Shown here: positions 7,998 through 19,694 of the stretch, piece after piece | Numbering within the stretch: the first letter of the stretch is position 1 | Layout of the letters: the number at the start of each line of letters is the position of its first letter | Position numbers and translations under genes: made by a program | Notes under the pieces: model-generated | Seen by the model: the letters and a program-made list of their open reading frames with translations, nothing else | What the model was told of the DNA's origin: nothing | Database searches by the model: none | DNA from: Rhodoplanes sp046000175 | GTDB taxonomy: Bacteria > Pseudomonadota > Alphaproteobacteria > Rhizobiales > Xanthobacteraceae | Direction: 5' to 3' | Length of the DNA stretch: 64,000 nt | NCBI RefSeq assembly: GCF_046000175.1 | Contig: NZ_JBEOMB010000028.1 | Coordinates: 32,200-96,199, forward strand

Positions 7998-9326
7998 ATG
8001 ATCGTGACGGACATCCGTGGCCACCGCCTGACCGGAGCGAGCGCCCCCGCCGCGCGCCATTACGACGCCGCCGTGCAGCAGCTCGTGCTGCTGCGCGACG
8101 ACCCGGTGGCGACCGTCGACGCGGCCCTCACCGACAGCCCGGATTTCGTGATGGCGCACGCCTTGAAGGCGTGGCTGCATCTGCTCGGCACCGAGCCGGC
8201 CGGCCTGCCGGTGGCACGCGCCGCGCTCGCCGGCGTCGCCGACCGGGCGGCGACCGCGCAGGAGCGCGGCCATGTCGCGGCGCTCGCCCATCTCGTCGAC
8301 GGCCGCTGGCACGCGGCAGCGCGCGTGCTGGAGGACGTCACCATCGCGCATCCGCGCGACCTCCTCGCGCTGTTCGCCGGCCACCAGCTCGACTTCTTCC
8401 GCGGCGACTCCCGCATGCTGCGCGACCGCATCGCCCGCGCCCGGCCGGCCTGGTCGCCGGCCGTGCCCCAGCATCACGCCGTGCTCGGCATGGCGGCCTT
8501 CGGGCTGGAGGAGACCGGCGCCTATGCCGAGGCCGAGCGGGCCGGCCGGGCCGCCGTCGAGACGGAGCCGCGCGACGCCTGGGCCCAGCACGCCGTCGCC
8601 CATGTGATGGAGATGCAGGGCCGCACCGAGGAGGGCATCGCCTGGATGCGGCGCCGGCCGGACGCCTGGTCGGACGGCAGCTTCCTGGCCGTGCACAACT
8701 GGTGGCACCTCGCGCTCTATCACCTGGAGCGGGGCGAGATCGATGCCGTCAAGGCCCTCTATGACGGCCCGATCCGGGGCGGGCAGGCGACCCTGATCCT
8801 GGAGATGATCGACGCCTCGGCGATGCTGTGGCGCCTGCATCTTCGTGGCATCGATGTCGGGGACCGCTTCGCCGTTCTCGCCGACGCCTGGGAGCCGGTC
8901 GCCGGTGCCGGGCTCTACGCCTTCAACGACGTGCACGCCGTGATGGCCTTCGTCGGTGCCGGCCGCCCGGACTCGGCGGCGCGCGTGATGGAGGCGCAGC
9001 GCGTCGCCATGGCGGGGCCGGGCGACAACGCGGCGTTCACGCGCGAGGTCGGTCGGCCCGTGACGGAGGCGATCGTCGCCTTCGGCGAGGGGCGCTTCGC
9101 CGAGACGGTGCGGCTGTTGCGTACCGTGCGCGGCATCGCCCATCGGTTCGGCGGCAGCCACGCCCAGCGCGACGTGATCGACCTGACCCTGATCGAGGCG
9201 GCGCTGCGGGCGGGCGACGGCGGGCTGGCGGCGGCCTTGGCGGCCGAGCGGACCGCGGCGAAGCCGGAGAGCCCGCTCGCCCGGCTGTTCCGCCTGCGGG
9301 CCGAGACGCTCGGCGCCGCCGCGTAG
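7998..9326 (+). CDS. Tetratricopeptide repeat protein, TTC38-like
   Basis: A 442-residue cytoplasmic protein without signal peptide. It is largely alpha-helical with degenerate TPR units: AHALKAWLHLL near residue 52, the HAVLGMAAFGLEE region near 160 and DAWAQHAVAHVMEMQGR near 190. The last, with FLAVHNWWHLALYHLERG near 230, is diagnostic for the TTC38 family found from bacteria to animals. The biochemical role of the family is unknown. ATG 7998 has GGGAGG ahead. It is divergent from the tetR gene (243 bases apart), which might have controlled it, and convergent with secA. Confidence 0.85.
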   Translation: MIVTDIRGHRLTGASAPAARHYDAAVQQLVLLRDDPVATVDAALTDSPDFVMAHALKAWLHLLGTEPAGLPVARAALAGVADRAATAQERGHVAALAHLVDGRWHAAARVLEDVTIAHPRDLLALFAGHQLDFFRGDSRMLRDRIARARPAWSPAVPQHHAVLGMAAFGLEETGAYAEAERAGRAAVETEPRDAWAQHAVAHVMEMQGRTEEGIAWMRRRPDAWSDGSFLAVHNWWHLALYHLERGEIDAVKALYDGPIRGGQATLILEMIDASAMLWRLHLRGIDVGDRFAVLADAWEPVAGAGLYAFNDVHAVMAFVGAGRPDSAARVMEAQRVAMAGPGDNAAFTREVGRPVTEAIVAFGEGRFAETVRLLRTVRGIAHRFGGSHAQRDVIDLTLIEAALRAGDGGLAAALAAERTAAKPESPLARLFRLRAETLGAAA

Positions 9327-9361
9327 CCGTCGCCGGCCGGGTCTACTCCGGCCGGGTCGTC

Positions 9362-9380
9362 TCCGGGCGGATCGCCCGGA
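9362..9380. terminator. Hairpin between convergent TPR and secA genes
   Basis: TCCGGGCG and CGCCCGGA pair around a GAT loop (the loop centre is partly palindromic) in the 60-base convergent gap. Placement suits a bidirectional terminator, although no T-run follows on either side. Confidence 0.4.
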
Positions 9381-9386
9381 TGGCGG

Positions 9387-12182
<2,796 letters not shown>

Positions 12183-12587
12183 CCCGGAGGTCCTTTCTTT
12201 AGGCCTCGGGTGGTTCCGGCCCCGAGGAGAATGCGGGCCCGTCCGGATGCGCCGGGCGACCCGCTGTGGCCCGGAGCAGCCCGCGTTCACGGCGCCATCG
12301 GGGGAAAAGACGCGGACGCGCGACGTCGCACATCCCACGGGTTACACCGGCGAGCGGTGCACAGATAGGAGGGGGTCCGGGCCTTGTCAATCCGGCCCGG
12401 ACCCGGCGAAAAGCGGCTCGGGCCTTGCCGCTCAAGGCTTTGTCATGACGAACGTGTCATCGTCCGTGCCGCAATCATGCCGTCGTTTGCCGATAGCAGA
12501 CCTTCCGGTTGCCAACCGCAGCGCGTTGGGCGAGGGTGCGGGGCCGTCACGGCGGGTGCGAAAGCCCGTCTTTCCCAAGGATTCTCG
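12183..12587. other. Divergent secA / parvulin intergenic region
   Basis: About 405 bases separating secA and the parvulin gene, which must contain both promoters. The stretch is extremely GC-rich; I see no convincing promoter boxes, hairpin terminator or small gene. Open frames crossing it are shadows or upstream extensions of the neighbours. Confidence 0.5.
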
Positions 12588-13619
12588 ATGATTACGCAAA
12601 GCTCATCCGCGCGTCCGGGCTGCCCGGCGCGTCGCCGTGCCCGTATCGGGACGGCTCTCCTCGTGACCGCGGCGCTGGTGGCCGGCCCGGCCGTCGCCCA
12701 GACCCCGGCGACGGCGCCCGCCCCGGCCGCCGGCCAGAGTGCGCCGGCGCAGGATCCGGTGGTGGCGAAGATCGACGGCACCGAGATCCGGCAGAGCGAC
12801 CTCGCGCTCGCCGAGGAGGACGTCGGCTCCAACATCCCGGCCGGCACCCCGGAGGCCAAGCGCGACTGGCTGGTCAACTACCTGACCGACATGATGCTGC
12901 TCGCCAAGGCGGCCGAGGCCAAGAAGGTCCAGGACACGGCCGACTTCAAGAAGCGCCTCGCCTATGTGCGCAACAAGGCCCTGATGGAGACCATGCTGCG
13001 CGACGTCGGCCAGGCCGGCGCCACCGCCGACGCGATGCAGCACGTCTATCAGGAGGCGGTGAAGCAGATGGGCGAGGAGCAGGAGGCGCATGCGCGCCAC
13101 ATCCTGTTCCGGGTCGCCGACGCGAGCGACCAGAAGGCGGCCGCCGCGGCCGAGGCGAAGGCCAAGGAGACGCTCGCCCGGATCAAGAAGGGCGAGGACT
13201 TCGCGACGCTCGCCAAGGAGCTCACCGAGGATCCGCCCGGCAAGGCCGACGGCGGCGATCTCGGCTGGTTCACCAAGGACCAGATGGTGCCGGAGTTCTC
13301 CGAGGCCGCCTTCAAGCTCGACAAGGGCCAGGTCTCCGAGCCGGTGAAGACCGCGTTCGGCTGGCACCTGATCAAGCTCGAGGACAAGCGCAAGCGCGCC
13401 GCGCCCCCCTTCGAGCAGGTGAAGGACCAGATCGAGACCTTCGTGACCCGCAAGGCGCAGATCGAGCTCCTGAACAAGCTGCGCCAGGAGGCCAAGATCG
13501 AGCGGATGGACAAGCCCGAGGCCAGCCCGTCCCCGGCTGCCGCTCCGGCGGCCGGCGCTGCTCCGGCTCCGGCTCCCGCTCCGGCGCCGACCCCGAACGC
13601 CGCGCCGGCCAAGAAGTAG
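12588..13619 (+). CDS. Periplasmic parvulin-type peptidyl-prolyl isomerase
   Basis: A 343-residue exported foldase. A signal peptide (residues 1-38, ending AGPAVAQ) is followed by an N-terminal chaperone helix region like SurA/PrsA. The parvulin domain (about residues 165-265) includes AHARHILFRV, the GGDLGWFTKDQMVPEF loop and PVKTAFGWHLIKLED. An Ala/Pro-rich tail with low-complexity repeats ends the protein. It likely helps newly secreted envelope proteins fold after Sec export, consistent with its position beside secA. ATG 12588 with AAGGA ahead is chosen over the upstream-open frame. Confidence 0.92.
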   Translation: MITQSSSARPGCPARRRARIGTALLVTAALVAGPAVAQTPATAPAPAAGQSAPAQDPVVAKIDGTEIRQSDLALAEEDVGSNIPAGTPEAKRDWLVNYLTDMMLLAKAAEAKKVQDTADFKKRLAYVRNKALMETMLRDVGQAGATADAMQHVYQEAVKQMGEEQEAHARHILFRVADASDQKAAAAAEAKAKETLARIKKGEDFATLAKELTEDPPGKADGGDLGWFTKDQMVPEFSEAAFKLDKGQVSEPVKTAFGWHLIKLEDKRKRAAPPFEQVKDQIETFVTRKAQIELLNKLRQEAKIERMDKPEASPSPAAAPAAGAAPAPAPAPAPTPNAAPAKK

Positions 13620-13739
13620 GCGCCGCGACCGCGTCCGCGGACGCGACGACCGATGCGACGATCGACCGGCCACGGCCGGTCGGTCGGACGGACGAATAGG
13701 CGGACGCATGGACGGGCGACGGGGCGGGGGGCTCTTCGC

Positions 13740-14432
13740 GTGCAGATCGTCATCGACAGCCTGCTCGAGGGGGCTCGCCGCGCCACCGGGACCGTCGTCG
13801 TCATCGACGTGTTCCGCGCCTTCACCACGGCGGCCGTGCTGTTCTCCCGCGGCGCCGACAAGATCGTGATGACCGAGACGGTCGACGCCGCCTTCGCGCT
13901 GCGCGACGCCGGCGTCGGCAGCCTGGTCATCGGCGAGATCGACGGCGTGAAGGTGCCGGGCTTCGACCTCGGCAACTCCCCCTACGAGGCGTCGCAGCGC
14001 GAGGTCACCGGCCGCACCATCGTCCAGCGCACCAGCGCCGGCACGCAGGGGATCGTCGCCGCGCTCGGCGGGGCGGACCGCCTCTATGCCGGGGCCCTGG
14101 TGACGGCGCCGGCGACGGCGCGCGCCGTGCTGGCCGGCGCACCGGCCCGCACGACGCTGGTCGCCATGGGCCGGGCCGGCCGCGAGCGCACCGACGAGGA
14201 CGAGGTCTGCGCCATCCATCTGCGCAACCTGCTGGAGGGCCGCCCCGGCGCGGTCGCCGCGGTGCGCGACCTGATCCTCGCCGGCGGCCAGATCGCCGAG
14301 TTCCGCGACCCCGAGGTCGCCCACATGCATCCCGGCGACCTCGACATCTGCCTCGACATCGGCCGCTACGACTTCGCCATCCGCGTGACACGCGAGGACG
14401 GTCGCCCGGTGGCGCGGCCGGAGCGGATCTGA
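13740..14432 (+). CDS. comB: ComB-family 2-phosphosulfolactate phosphatase
   Basis: A 230-residue ComB-like protein with VVVIDVFRAFTTAAVLF near the N-terminus, GEIDGVKVPGFDLGNSP near residue 65 and a metal-site acidic region RERTDEDEVCA near 145, all typical of the family. ComB hydrolyses 2-phospho-3-sulfolactate in coenzyme M synthesis. Bacteria without coenzyme M carry homologues whose substrate is less certain, so the exact reaction is not asserted. GTG 13740 is chosen because GGGGGGC precedes it and homology starts there; an upstream ATG at 13653 would add a basic, low-complexity segment. Confidence 0.8.
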   Translation: MQIVIDSLLEGARRATGTVVVIDVFRAFTTAAVLFSRGADKIVMTETVDAAFALRDAGVGSLVIGEIDGVKVPGFDLGNSPYEASQREVTGRTIVQRTSAGTQGIVAALGGADRLYAGALVTAPATARAVLAGAPARTTLVAMGRAGRERTDEDEVCAIHLRNLLEGRPGAVAAVRDLILAGGQIAEFRDPEVAHMHPGDLDICLDIGRYDFAIRVTREDGRPVARPERI

Positions 14433-14486
14433 CGGCGCGACGCCTCTCTCTACAGCTTCCGCGAGTCTTTATTGCTTCGGCAGACG

Positions 14487-14563
14487 ACCTCTCCCCGCAC
14501 AGGGGGCGAACCTCTCCCCGCGCGGCGGGGAGAGGGAAGACAGCGCGTGCGGGGAGAGGGAAG
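14487..14563. repeat. Palindromic intergenic repeat, family D
   Basis: Contains three CTCTCCCCGC-type modules and the inverted GCGGGGAGAGGG (twice). It is related to the elements at 4831-4988 and 33514-33697 and lies in the 298-base gap between the ComB-family gene and the fused TRAP permease gene. The rest of that gap shows nothing recognisable. Confidence 0.75.
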
Positions 14564-14730
14564 ACGCCGCCGCGGTGCGGCGGCCCCGTCTCGCCCGTCT
14601 CGCCCACCGCGTGCTCCCGTCATCCGTTCGTCCCACTGGACATTCCCGCGCGGGCCTGTGAGGCTTCCGGTCGAAGCGGGCCGCAGAGCCCGTCGTGACG
14701 GCTGCCCGTCCGGGCGGCCCAGGGCAGGAC

Positions 14731-17034
14731 ATGCGCATGGTGGACCAGCGGACCGGCGCGCCCGGCGCGCCGCAGTCTCGTCGTGACCGGGAGCAGGATG
14801 GGGCGCCCGCCGAGCAGCCTACGACCGCCGCGACACCGGCGGGGACGACGCCCGCTGCACCACCTCCGTCGACCACGCCCGCCGGGGCGACCCCGCCATC
14901 GACACCGGCCTCGACGCCCTCCGCCGCGTCGAGCCACGCCTACGGCGCCGACCATCCGTTCCGGCCGCTGGAGCCACCGCCCGGCTACGTGCCGGGCTCC
15001 TCGGGCCGTCCCGCGCCGGTCGACTCGGCGCTGCCCGACGTCCGTCTCACCACCCAGGGCGCCATCTCGGACGAGGCCTTGCGCAAGGCCGAGGCCTATA
15101 TCGAGCAGGAGGAGGGCGCGGCGAACCGGCTGTCAGGCCGCGCCGGCCTGATCGTCACCACGATCGCGGTCGTCTCGACGCTGTTCCACCTCTATGCGGC
15201 TTACGCCATCGTGCCGACCCAGGAGCTGCGCTACGTCCATGTCGGCTTCGTGCTGGTGCTGGGCTTTCTCCTGTTCCCGCTCGCGACGCGTTTCCGCAAC
15301 GCCATCCGCTGGTGGGACGTGCTCGCCGCCGCGGCCTGCGTCGGCATTCTCGGCTACGCCTTGCTGGGCGGCGAGGCGTTCACCGATCGGGCCGCCGTGC
15401 CGGACCGGCTCGACGTGATTCTCGGCGTGATCTTCATCGTCCTGCTGCTCGAGGCGACGCGCCGCACCACCGGCTGGATCATGCCCGTGGTGGCGATCCT
15501 GTTCATTGTCTACGCGCTGATCGGGCCCGAGCTGCCGCCGCCCTGGACGCATCGCGGCTACACCTTCACGCGGCTGGTCGGGCACCTGTTCATCACGCTC
15601 GAGGGCATCTTCGGCGTCGCCGTCGACGTGTCGTCGAGCCTGATCATCATGTTCACGATCTACGGCGCCTTCCTGCAGCATTCCGGCGCCGGAAAGTTCT
15701 TCATCGACTTCTCGCTCGCCGTGATGGGCGGCAAGCCGAACAGCGCCGGCCGCACCGTGGTGCTCTCCTCGTTCCTGCTCGGCGGCCCGTCCGGCTCCGG
15801 CGTCGCCACCACGGTGACGATCGGCGCCGTCGCCTATCCGATGATGGCGCGCGCCGGCTTCGAGCGGAATGCCGCGGGCGGCCTGCTCGCGGCCGGGGGG
15901 CTGGGCGCGATCCTGTCGCCGCCCGTGCTCGGCGCCGCCGCCTTCCTGATCGCCGAGTTCCTGAAGATCAGCTATCTCGACGTGATCTGGATGGCGATCA
16001 TCCCGACCGCCCTCTACTACCTGTCTCTCCTGTTCATGGTGGAGCTCGACGCGAAGAAGTTCGGCGCCCGCACGGTGCCCTACGACACGTCCCTCACCAT
16101 CCCGCAGATGCTGTGGCGCTACGGCTTCCACTTCGTCTCGCTGATCGCCGTGATCGGCTTCATGGTGGCCGGCTTCTCGCCGATGCTGTCGGTGTTCTGG
16201 TCGACGCTGCTCGCCTTCGGCCTGTCGTTCCTGCGCCCCGAGACGGCGCTGTGGCCGAGGAAGCTCGTCAAGGCGCTGGCCGACGGCACGATCGGCGTGC
16301 TCAACGCGGCGACCACCTGCGCCAGCGCCGGCATCATCGTCGGCGTCGTCACGCTGACCGGGCTCGGGTTGAAGTTCTCCTCGATCGTGCTCGCCTATGC
16401 GGGCAACAGCCTGCTCCTCACCGCGCTCTACACGGCCCTGATCGTGTGGATCGTCGGCCTCGCCGTGCCGGTGACGGCCTCCTACATCATCTGCGCCGTC
16501 ATCGCGGCGCCGGCGCTGATCAAGCTCGGCGTGCCGGACTTCGCCGCGCACATGTTCATCTTCTACTACGCGGTGCTGTCCGAGGTGTCGCCGCCGACCG
16601 CGCTGTCGCCGTTCGCGGCCGCCGCCATCACGGGCGGCAATCCCTACCGCACCACCCTGCAGGCGTGGAAATACACGCTGCCGGCCTTCCTGGTGCCGTT
16701 CGTCTTCATCCTCGACCCGTTCGGCGTCGGGCTCCTGATGACGGTGCCGAAGGGCGGCACCTGGATCGACGTCGTGCTGATCGCGGTGAAGACCGCGGTC
16801 GGGCTCGGTGCGCTCGCGGTGGCGGCGCAAGGCTTCGCGATGCGGCGCGTCGCCGGCGTCGAGCGGGCGGTGTGGACGCTCGCCGGGCTCCTGCTGGTGT
16901 TCCCGAGCCTGCTCGAGGGAGCGACCGAATGGGCGCTCGGTATCGATGTGCCGCAGCCCGCCTGGCTTGGTCTCGCGCTCGTGGCTCTGCTACTCTTCGT
17001 GCAGATCAGGACGCGGGCGCAGGCGCATGCGTGA
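14731..17034 (+). CDS. TRAP transporter fused permease (4TM/12TM, TAXI type)
   Basis: A membrane protein of about 767 residues in which the small (DctQ) and large (DctM) TRAP permease subunits are fused, as usual for TAXI-type TRAP systems. A Thr/Pro/Ala-rich cytoplasmic N-terminus (first ~115 residues) is unusually long. About 16-18 hydrophobic segments follow, including GAFLQHSGAGKFF, the GGPSGSGVATTVTIGAVAYP substrate/ion region and PPTALSPFAAAAITGGNPYR. The partner TAXI binding protein is encoded at 17269. ATG 14731 (GCAGGAC ahead) is chosen; ATG 14737 and GTG 14695 are alternatives. Probable substrates are C4-dicarboxylates or other organic acids. Confidence 0.88.
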   Translation: MRMVDQRTGAPGAPQSRRDREQDGAPAEQPTTAATPAGTTPAAPPPSTTPAGATPPSTPASTPSAASSHAYGADHPFRPLEPPPGYVPGSSGRPAPVDSALPDVRLTTQGAISDEALRKAEAYIEQEEGAANRLSGRAGLIVTTIAVVSTLFHLYAAYAIVPTQELRYVHVGFVLVLGFLLFPLATRFRNAIRWWDVLAAAACVGILGYALLGGEAFTDRAAVPDRLDVILGVIFIVLLLEATRRTTGWIMPVVAILFIVYALIGPELPPPWTHRGYTFTRLVGHLFITLEGIFGVAVDVSSSLIIMFTIYGAFLQHSGAGKFFIDFSLAVMGGKPNSAGRTVVLSSFLLGGPSGSGVATTVTIGAVAYPMMARAGFERNAAGGLLAAGGLGAILSPPVLGAAAFLIAEFLKISYLDVIWMAIIPTALYYLSLLFMVELDAKKFGARTVPYDTSLTIPQMLWRYGFHFVSLIAVIGFMVAGFSPMLSVFWSTLLAFGLSFLRPETALWPRKLVKALADGTIGVLNAATTCASAGIIVGVVTLTGLGLKFSSIVLAYAGNSLLLTALYTALIVWIVGLAVPVTASYIICAVIAAPALIKLGVPDFAAHMFIFYYAVLSEVSPPTALSPFAAAAITGGNPYRTTLQAWKYTLPAFLVPFVFILDPFGVGLLMTVPKGGTWIDVVLIAVKTAVGLGALAVAAQGFAMRRVAGVERAVWTLAGLLLVFPSLLEGATEWALGIDVPQPAWLGLALVALLLFVQIRTRAQAHA

Positions 17035-17071
17035 TCGAGCTGTGTCGGCAGTGTCAAAGTCGGCCCCGAGG

Positions 17072-17154
17072 TCCGCTCGTTCCCGCGAAGGCGGGGACCC
17101 AGCGGCCGCAGAACGTGACGCCCTGGATTTCCGCGTGCGCGGGAACGAACGGAG
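17072..17154. repeat. Palindromic intergenic repeat, family C
   Basis: Opens CGTTCCCGCGAAGGCGGGGACCC and closes with CGCGTGCGCGGGAACG, with CTGGATTT in the second arm, a near-palindrome. Copies of the same type lie at 47070-47150 and 51674-51754. It sits between the fused TRAP permease and TAXI binding-protein genes. Confidence 0.75.
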
Positions 17155-17268
17155 TGTGGGTCGACGTCGGTGGACACCGCTCTGCTCGCATGAAGCCGCC
17201 TGCATGAGACCACCTGAATGCCGTCGCGACAGACGACGGAAGAAGCCTGACCATCAAGGGAGAACGCC

Positions 17269-18252
17269 ATGACGATCAAAATCCGCCGCCTGACACTCCG
17301 CCGCGCCGTCGCCGGTGCGGCGGCGCTCGCGCTCGTCGCCGCCGGCACCGCGGTCGCCCAGCAGAAGACCATCGCGATCGGCACCGGCGGCACCGGCGGC
17401 GTCTACTATCCGATGGGCGGCGGGCTCGCCGCCGTGCTGTCGAAGACGCTGCCCGACGTCCAGGCGACCGCCGAGGTGACGGGCGGCTCGGTCGACAATC
17501 TCAAGCTGATCGGCTCCGGCCAGAGCGAGGTCGGCTTCTCGATGGCCGACGCGGCGCTCGACGCACTGCAGGGCCAGGACAAGTTCAAGGGCAACAAGAT
17601 CGACGTCCGCACCCTCCTGGTGCTCTACCCGAACCGCATGCATGTCGTGACGGTCGAGGGCACCGGCATCGAGACGATGGCCGACCTCAAGGGCAAGCGC
17701 GTCTCCACCGGCTCACCCGGCAGCGCCACCGAGGTGATGGCGTTCCGCGTCATCGAGGCGGCCGGGCTCGACAAGGACAAGGACATGAAGCGCGAGCGGC
17801 TCGGCGTCGCCGAGTCGGTCAACGCCATCAAGGATCGCAAGATCGACGCCTTCTTCTGGGTCGGCGGCCTGCCGACCGCCGCCGTGACGGATCTCGGCGC
17901 GACCCCGGGCGTCAAGATCAAGATGATCGACCATTCGGAGGTGGTCGACAAGATGAACGCCAAGCACGGCAAGCTCTACGCGGCCGACACCATCAAGGCC
18001 GGCACCTATCCGGGCCAGGACAAGGACAACAAGATCTCGGTGGTGTGGAACGTGCTGGTCACCAGCGACAAGATGACGGACCAGATGGCTTACGACATCG
18101 TCAAGGCGATCTTCGACAAGAAGCCCGACCTCGTGGCCGTCCACAAGGAGGCCGCGAGCATCGACTACAAGAACCAGCTCAAGGCCAATTCCTCGATCCC
18201 CTGGCACCCCGGCGCGCTGAAGTACTTCGCCGACAAGGGCGTGCAGATGTGA
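17269..18252 (+). CDS. TAXI-family TRAP transporter substrate-binding protein
   Basis: A 327-residue periplasmic protein with a Sec signal peptide (residues 1-30, ending GTAVAQ). The TAXI hallmark IAIGTGGTGGVYYPMGG follows at residues 35-51. Further family features are EVTGGSVDNLKLI, PNRMHVVTV and LKGKRVSTGSPGSATE. It delivers ligand to the fused permease encoded upstream; both probably share an operon despite the 234-base gap occupied by a repeat. GGGAG precedes ATG 17269. TAXI receptors commonly bind glutamate or dicarboxylates, but the ligand cannot be read here. Confidence 0.92.
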   Translation: MTIKIRRLTLRRAVAGAAALALVAAGTAVAQQKTIAIGTGGTGGVYYPMGGGLAAVLSKTLPDVQATAEVTGGSVDNLKLIGSGQSEVGFSMADAALDALQGQDKFKGNKIDVRTLLVLYPNRMHVVTVEGTGIETMADLKGKRVSTGSPGSATEVMAFRVIEAAGLDKDKDMKRERLGVAESVNAIKDRKIDAFFWVGGLPTAAVTDLGATPGVKIKMIDHSEVVDKMNAKHGKLYAADTIKAGTYPGQDKDNKISVVWNVLVTSDKMTDQMAYDIVKAIFDKKPDLVAVHKEAASIDYKNQLKANSSIPWHPGALKYFADKGVQM

Positions 18253-18277
18253 CGCGGGTCGGCACGAACCGGGACTC

Positions 18278-18372
18278 GTCATGCGCGGGCTCGACCCGCG
18301 CATCCATCAGCTTCGCCGAAGAAGTGCTTTGTCGCGGAGAGATGGATCGCCGGGTCGAAGCCCGGCGATGAC
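18278..18372. repeat. Palindromic intergenic repeat, family B
   Basis: GTCATGCGCGGGCTCGACCC opens the element and GGGTCGAAGCCCGGCGATGAC closes it, with CATCCATC / GATGGATC inside: a near-palindrome of about 95 bases. Related elements are at 51946-52032, 61470-61557 and 63566-63652. The remainder of the 387-base gap to 18639 shows no recognisable gene. Confidence 0.8.
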
Positions 18373-18639
18373 GTCGAAAGGGCCGTCCGGGCTGCATGGT
18401 TCGAGACGCGCTCCTTCGGAGCGCTCCTCACCATGAGGGCGGCGTTCGCGCCTGTCGGGCCGAACTCGGCCAATGCGTCTCCGATCGCCGCGGTGTGAGA
18501 AAACGTCACGCGCCGGGTCGCGCCGACCGCGACCGAAAGTCCACTCGCCAAGGGCGCGATGCCGTCGCCGGACCAGCCGTTCTGGGGTATGCTCCTATCA
18601 GGACGGCCGATACGAGCCGCCAACCTGCGGGAGGCGAGC

Positions 18640-19551
18640 ATGAGTCCGACGACCAATGCGGTCCGACAGCCGAGCCCGGAGCCGACCTGCCCGCCGCCCG
18701 ATCCTCATCCGAGAAAGCCCACCTACGTCCCGCCGCAAGGCGCCTGCGACTCGCATTTCCACGTCTTCGGCCCGGGGGACGTGTTCCCCTATGCGCCGAA
18801 GCGGCCGTTCACGCCGCACGACCAGCCGAAGGAGACGCTGCTGGCGCTGCACCGCTTCCTCGGCTTCGAGCGTGGCGTCTTCGTGCAGTCGACCTGCCAC
18901 GGCACCGACCACCGGGCGCTGCTCGATCTCCTGGCGACCACGGACGGGCGCTATCGGGGTGTCGCGCTGCTCGATCCCGACACGCCGGCCGACGAGATCG
19001 CACGCCTGGACGCGGCCGGCGTGTGCGGCGTGCGCTTCAACTTCCTGTCCCATCTCGGCGGCCGGCCGTCGCTCGACGGGATGAAGGCCGTGATGGAGAA
19101 GGTCGCGCCGTTCGGCTGGCACGTCGAGGTCCACGTCACCGGCAAGGAGCTGCTCGACAGCCTCGACCTGATCACGTCGATCAAGGCCAAGGTGGTGATC
19201 GACCATGTCGGCCGCGTCGACGTCGCCGAGGGCACGTCGGGCTTCGCCTTCGGGGCGCTCAAGCGGCTGCTCGACCGCGGCACCATCTGGGTGAAGCTGT
19301 CCGGGGTCGACCGCATCTCGCGGGCCGGCCCGCCCTTCGCCGACGCGGTCGCGCTCGCCCGCGCGCTGGCCCGGCACGCGCCGCAGCGCGTCCTGTGGGG
19401 CACCGACTGGCCGCACCCCAACATCTCGCGCTTCATGCCCAACGACGGCGAGCTCGTCGACCTGATCCCGCAGATCGCCGAGGACGAGCGCACCCGCCAG
19501 CTGATGCTGGTCGACAACCCGACCGAGTTTTTCGGGTTTCCGAAGGGGTGA
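18640..19551 (+). CDS. Amidohydrolase, 2-pyrone-4,6-dicarboxylate hydrolase-like
   Basis: A 303-residue metal-dependent hydrolase of amidohydrolase family 2 (TIM barrel). It shows the metal motif SHFHVFG near residue 39, QSTCHGTDHRALLD, a catalytic histidine in VIDHVGRV near 190 and WGTDWPHPN near 265 with the catalytic Asp. The pattern is that of LigI-like lactonases, which open 2-pyrone-4,6-dicarboxylate in aromatic degradation. Neighbouring genes for the TAXI TRAP transporter suggest uptake and hydrolysis of an aromatic-derived acid, which is inference. GGGAGG precedes ATG 18640; the frame opens earlier at 18559 without homology. Confidence 0.82.
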   Translation: MSPTTNAVRQPSPEPTCPPPDPHPRKPTYVPPQGACDSHFHVFGPGDVFPYAPKRPFTPHDQPKETLLALHRFLGFERGVFVQSTCHGTDHRALLDLLATTDGRYRGVALLDPDTPADEIARLDAAGVCGVRFNFLSHLGGRPSLDGMKAVMEKVAPFGWHVEVHVTGKELLDSLDLITSIKAKVVIDHVGRVDVAEGTSGFAFGALKRLLDRGTIWVKLSGVDRISRAGPPFADAVALARALARHAPQRVLWGTDWPHPNISRFMPNDGELVDLIPQIAEDERTRQLMLVDNPTEFFGFPKG

Positions 19552-19580
19552 GCTTCGAGGTTCGGTTGATCAGTCGCCGG

Positions 19581-19682
19581 TCATTCCGGGGCGCGGCGAA
19601 GCCGCAAACCCGGAATCCAGCGGCAATCTCTGGACTCGCGGCTGGATTCCGGGTTCGGCGCTGACGCGCCGCCCCGGAATGA
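19581..19682. repeat. Palindromic intergenic repeat, family A
   Basis: Near-palindrome starting TCATTCCGGGGCGCGGCG and ending GCCGCCCCGGAATGA, with CCCGGAATCCAGC and GCTGGATTCCGGG inner arms. It is nearly identical to the element at 641-740. It occupies the gap between the convergent amidohydrolase and ppc genes and could act as a terminator. Confidence 0.88.
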
Positions 19683-19694
19683 CGAACCCGCTCC

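Noticed and set aside
15133..16830. A 565-codon minus-strand frame with RDH-rich composition
   Set aside because: Antisense shadow of the fused TRAP permease gene; low-complexity charged translation typical of such shadows.
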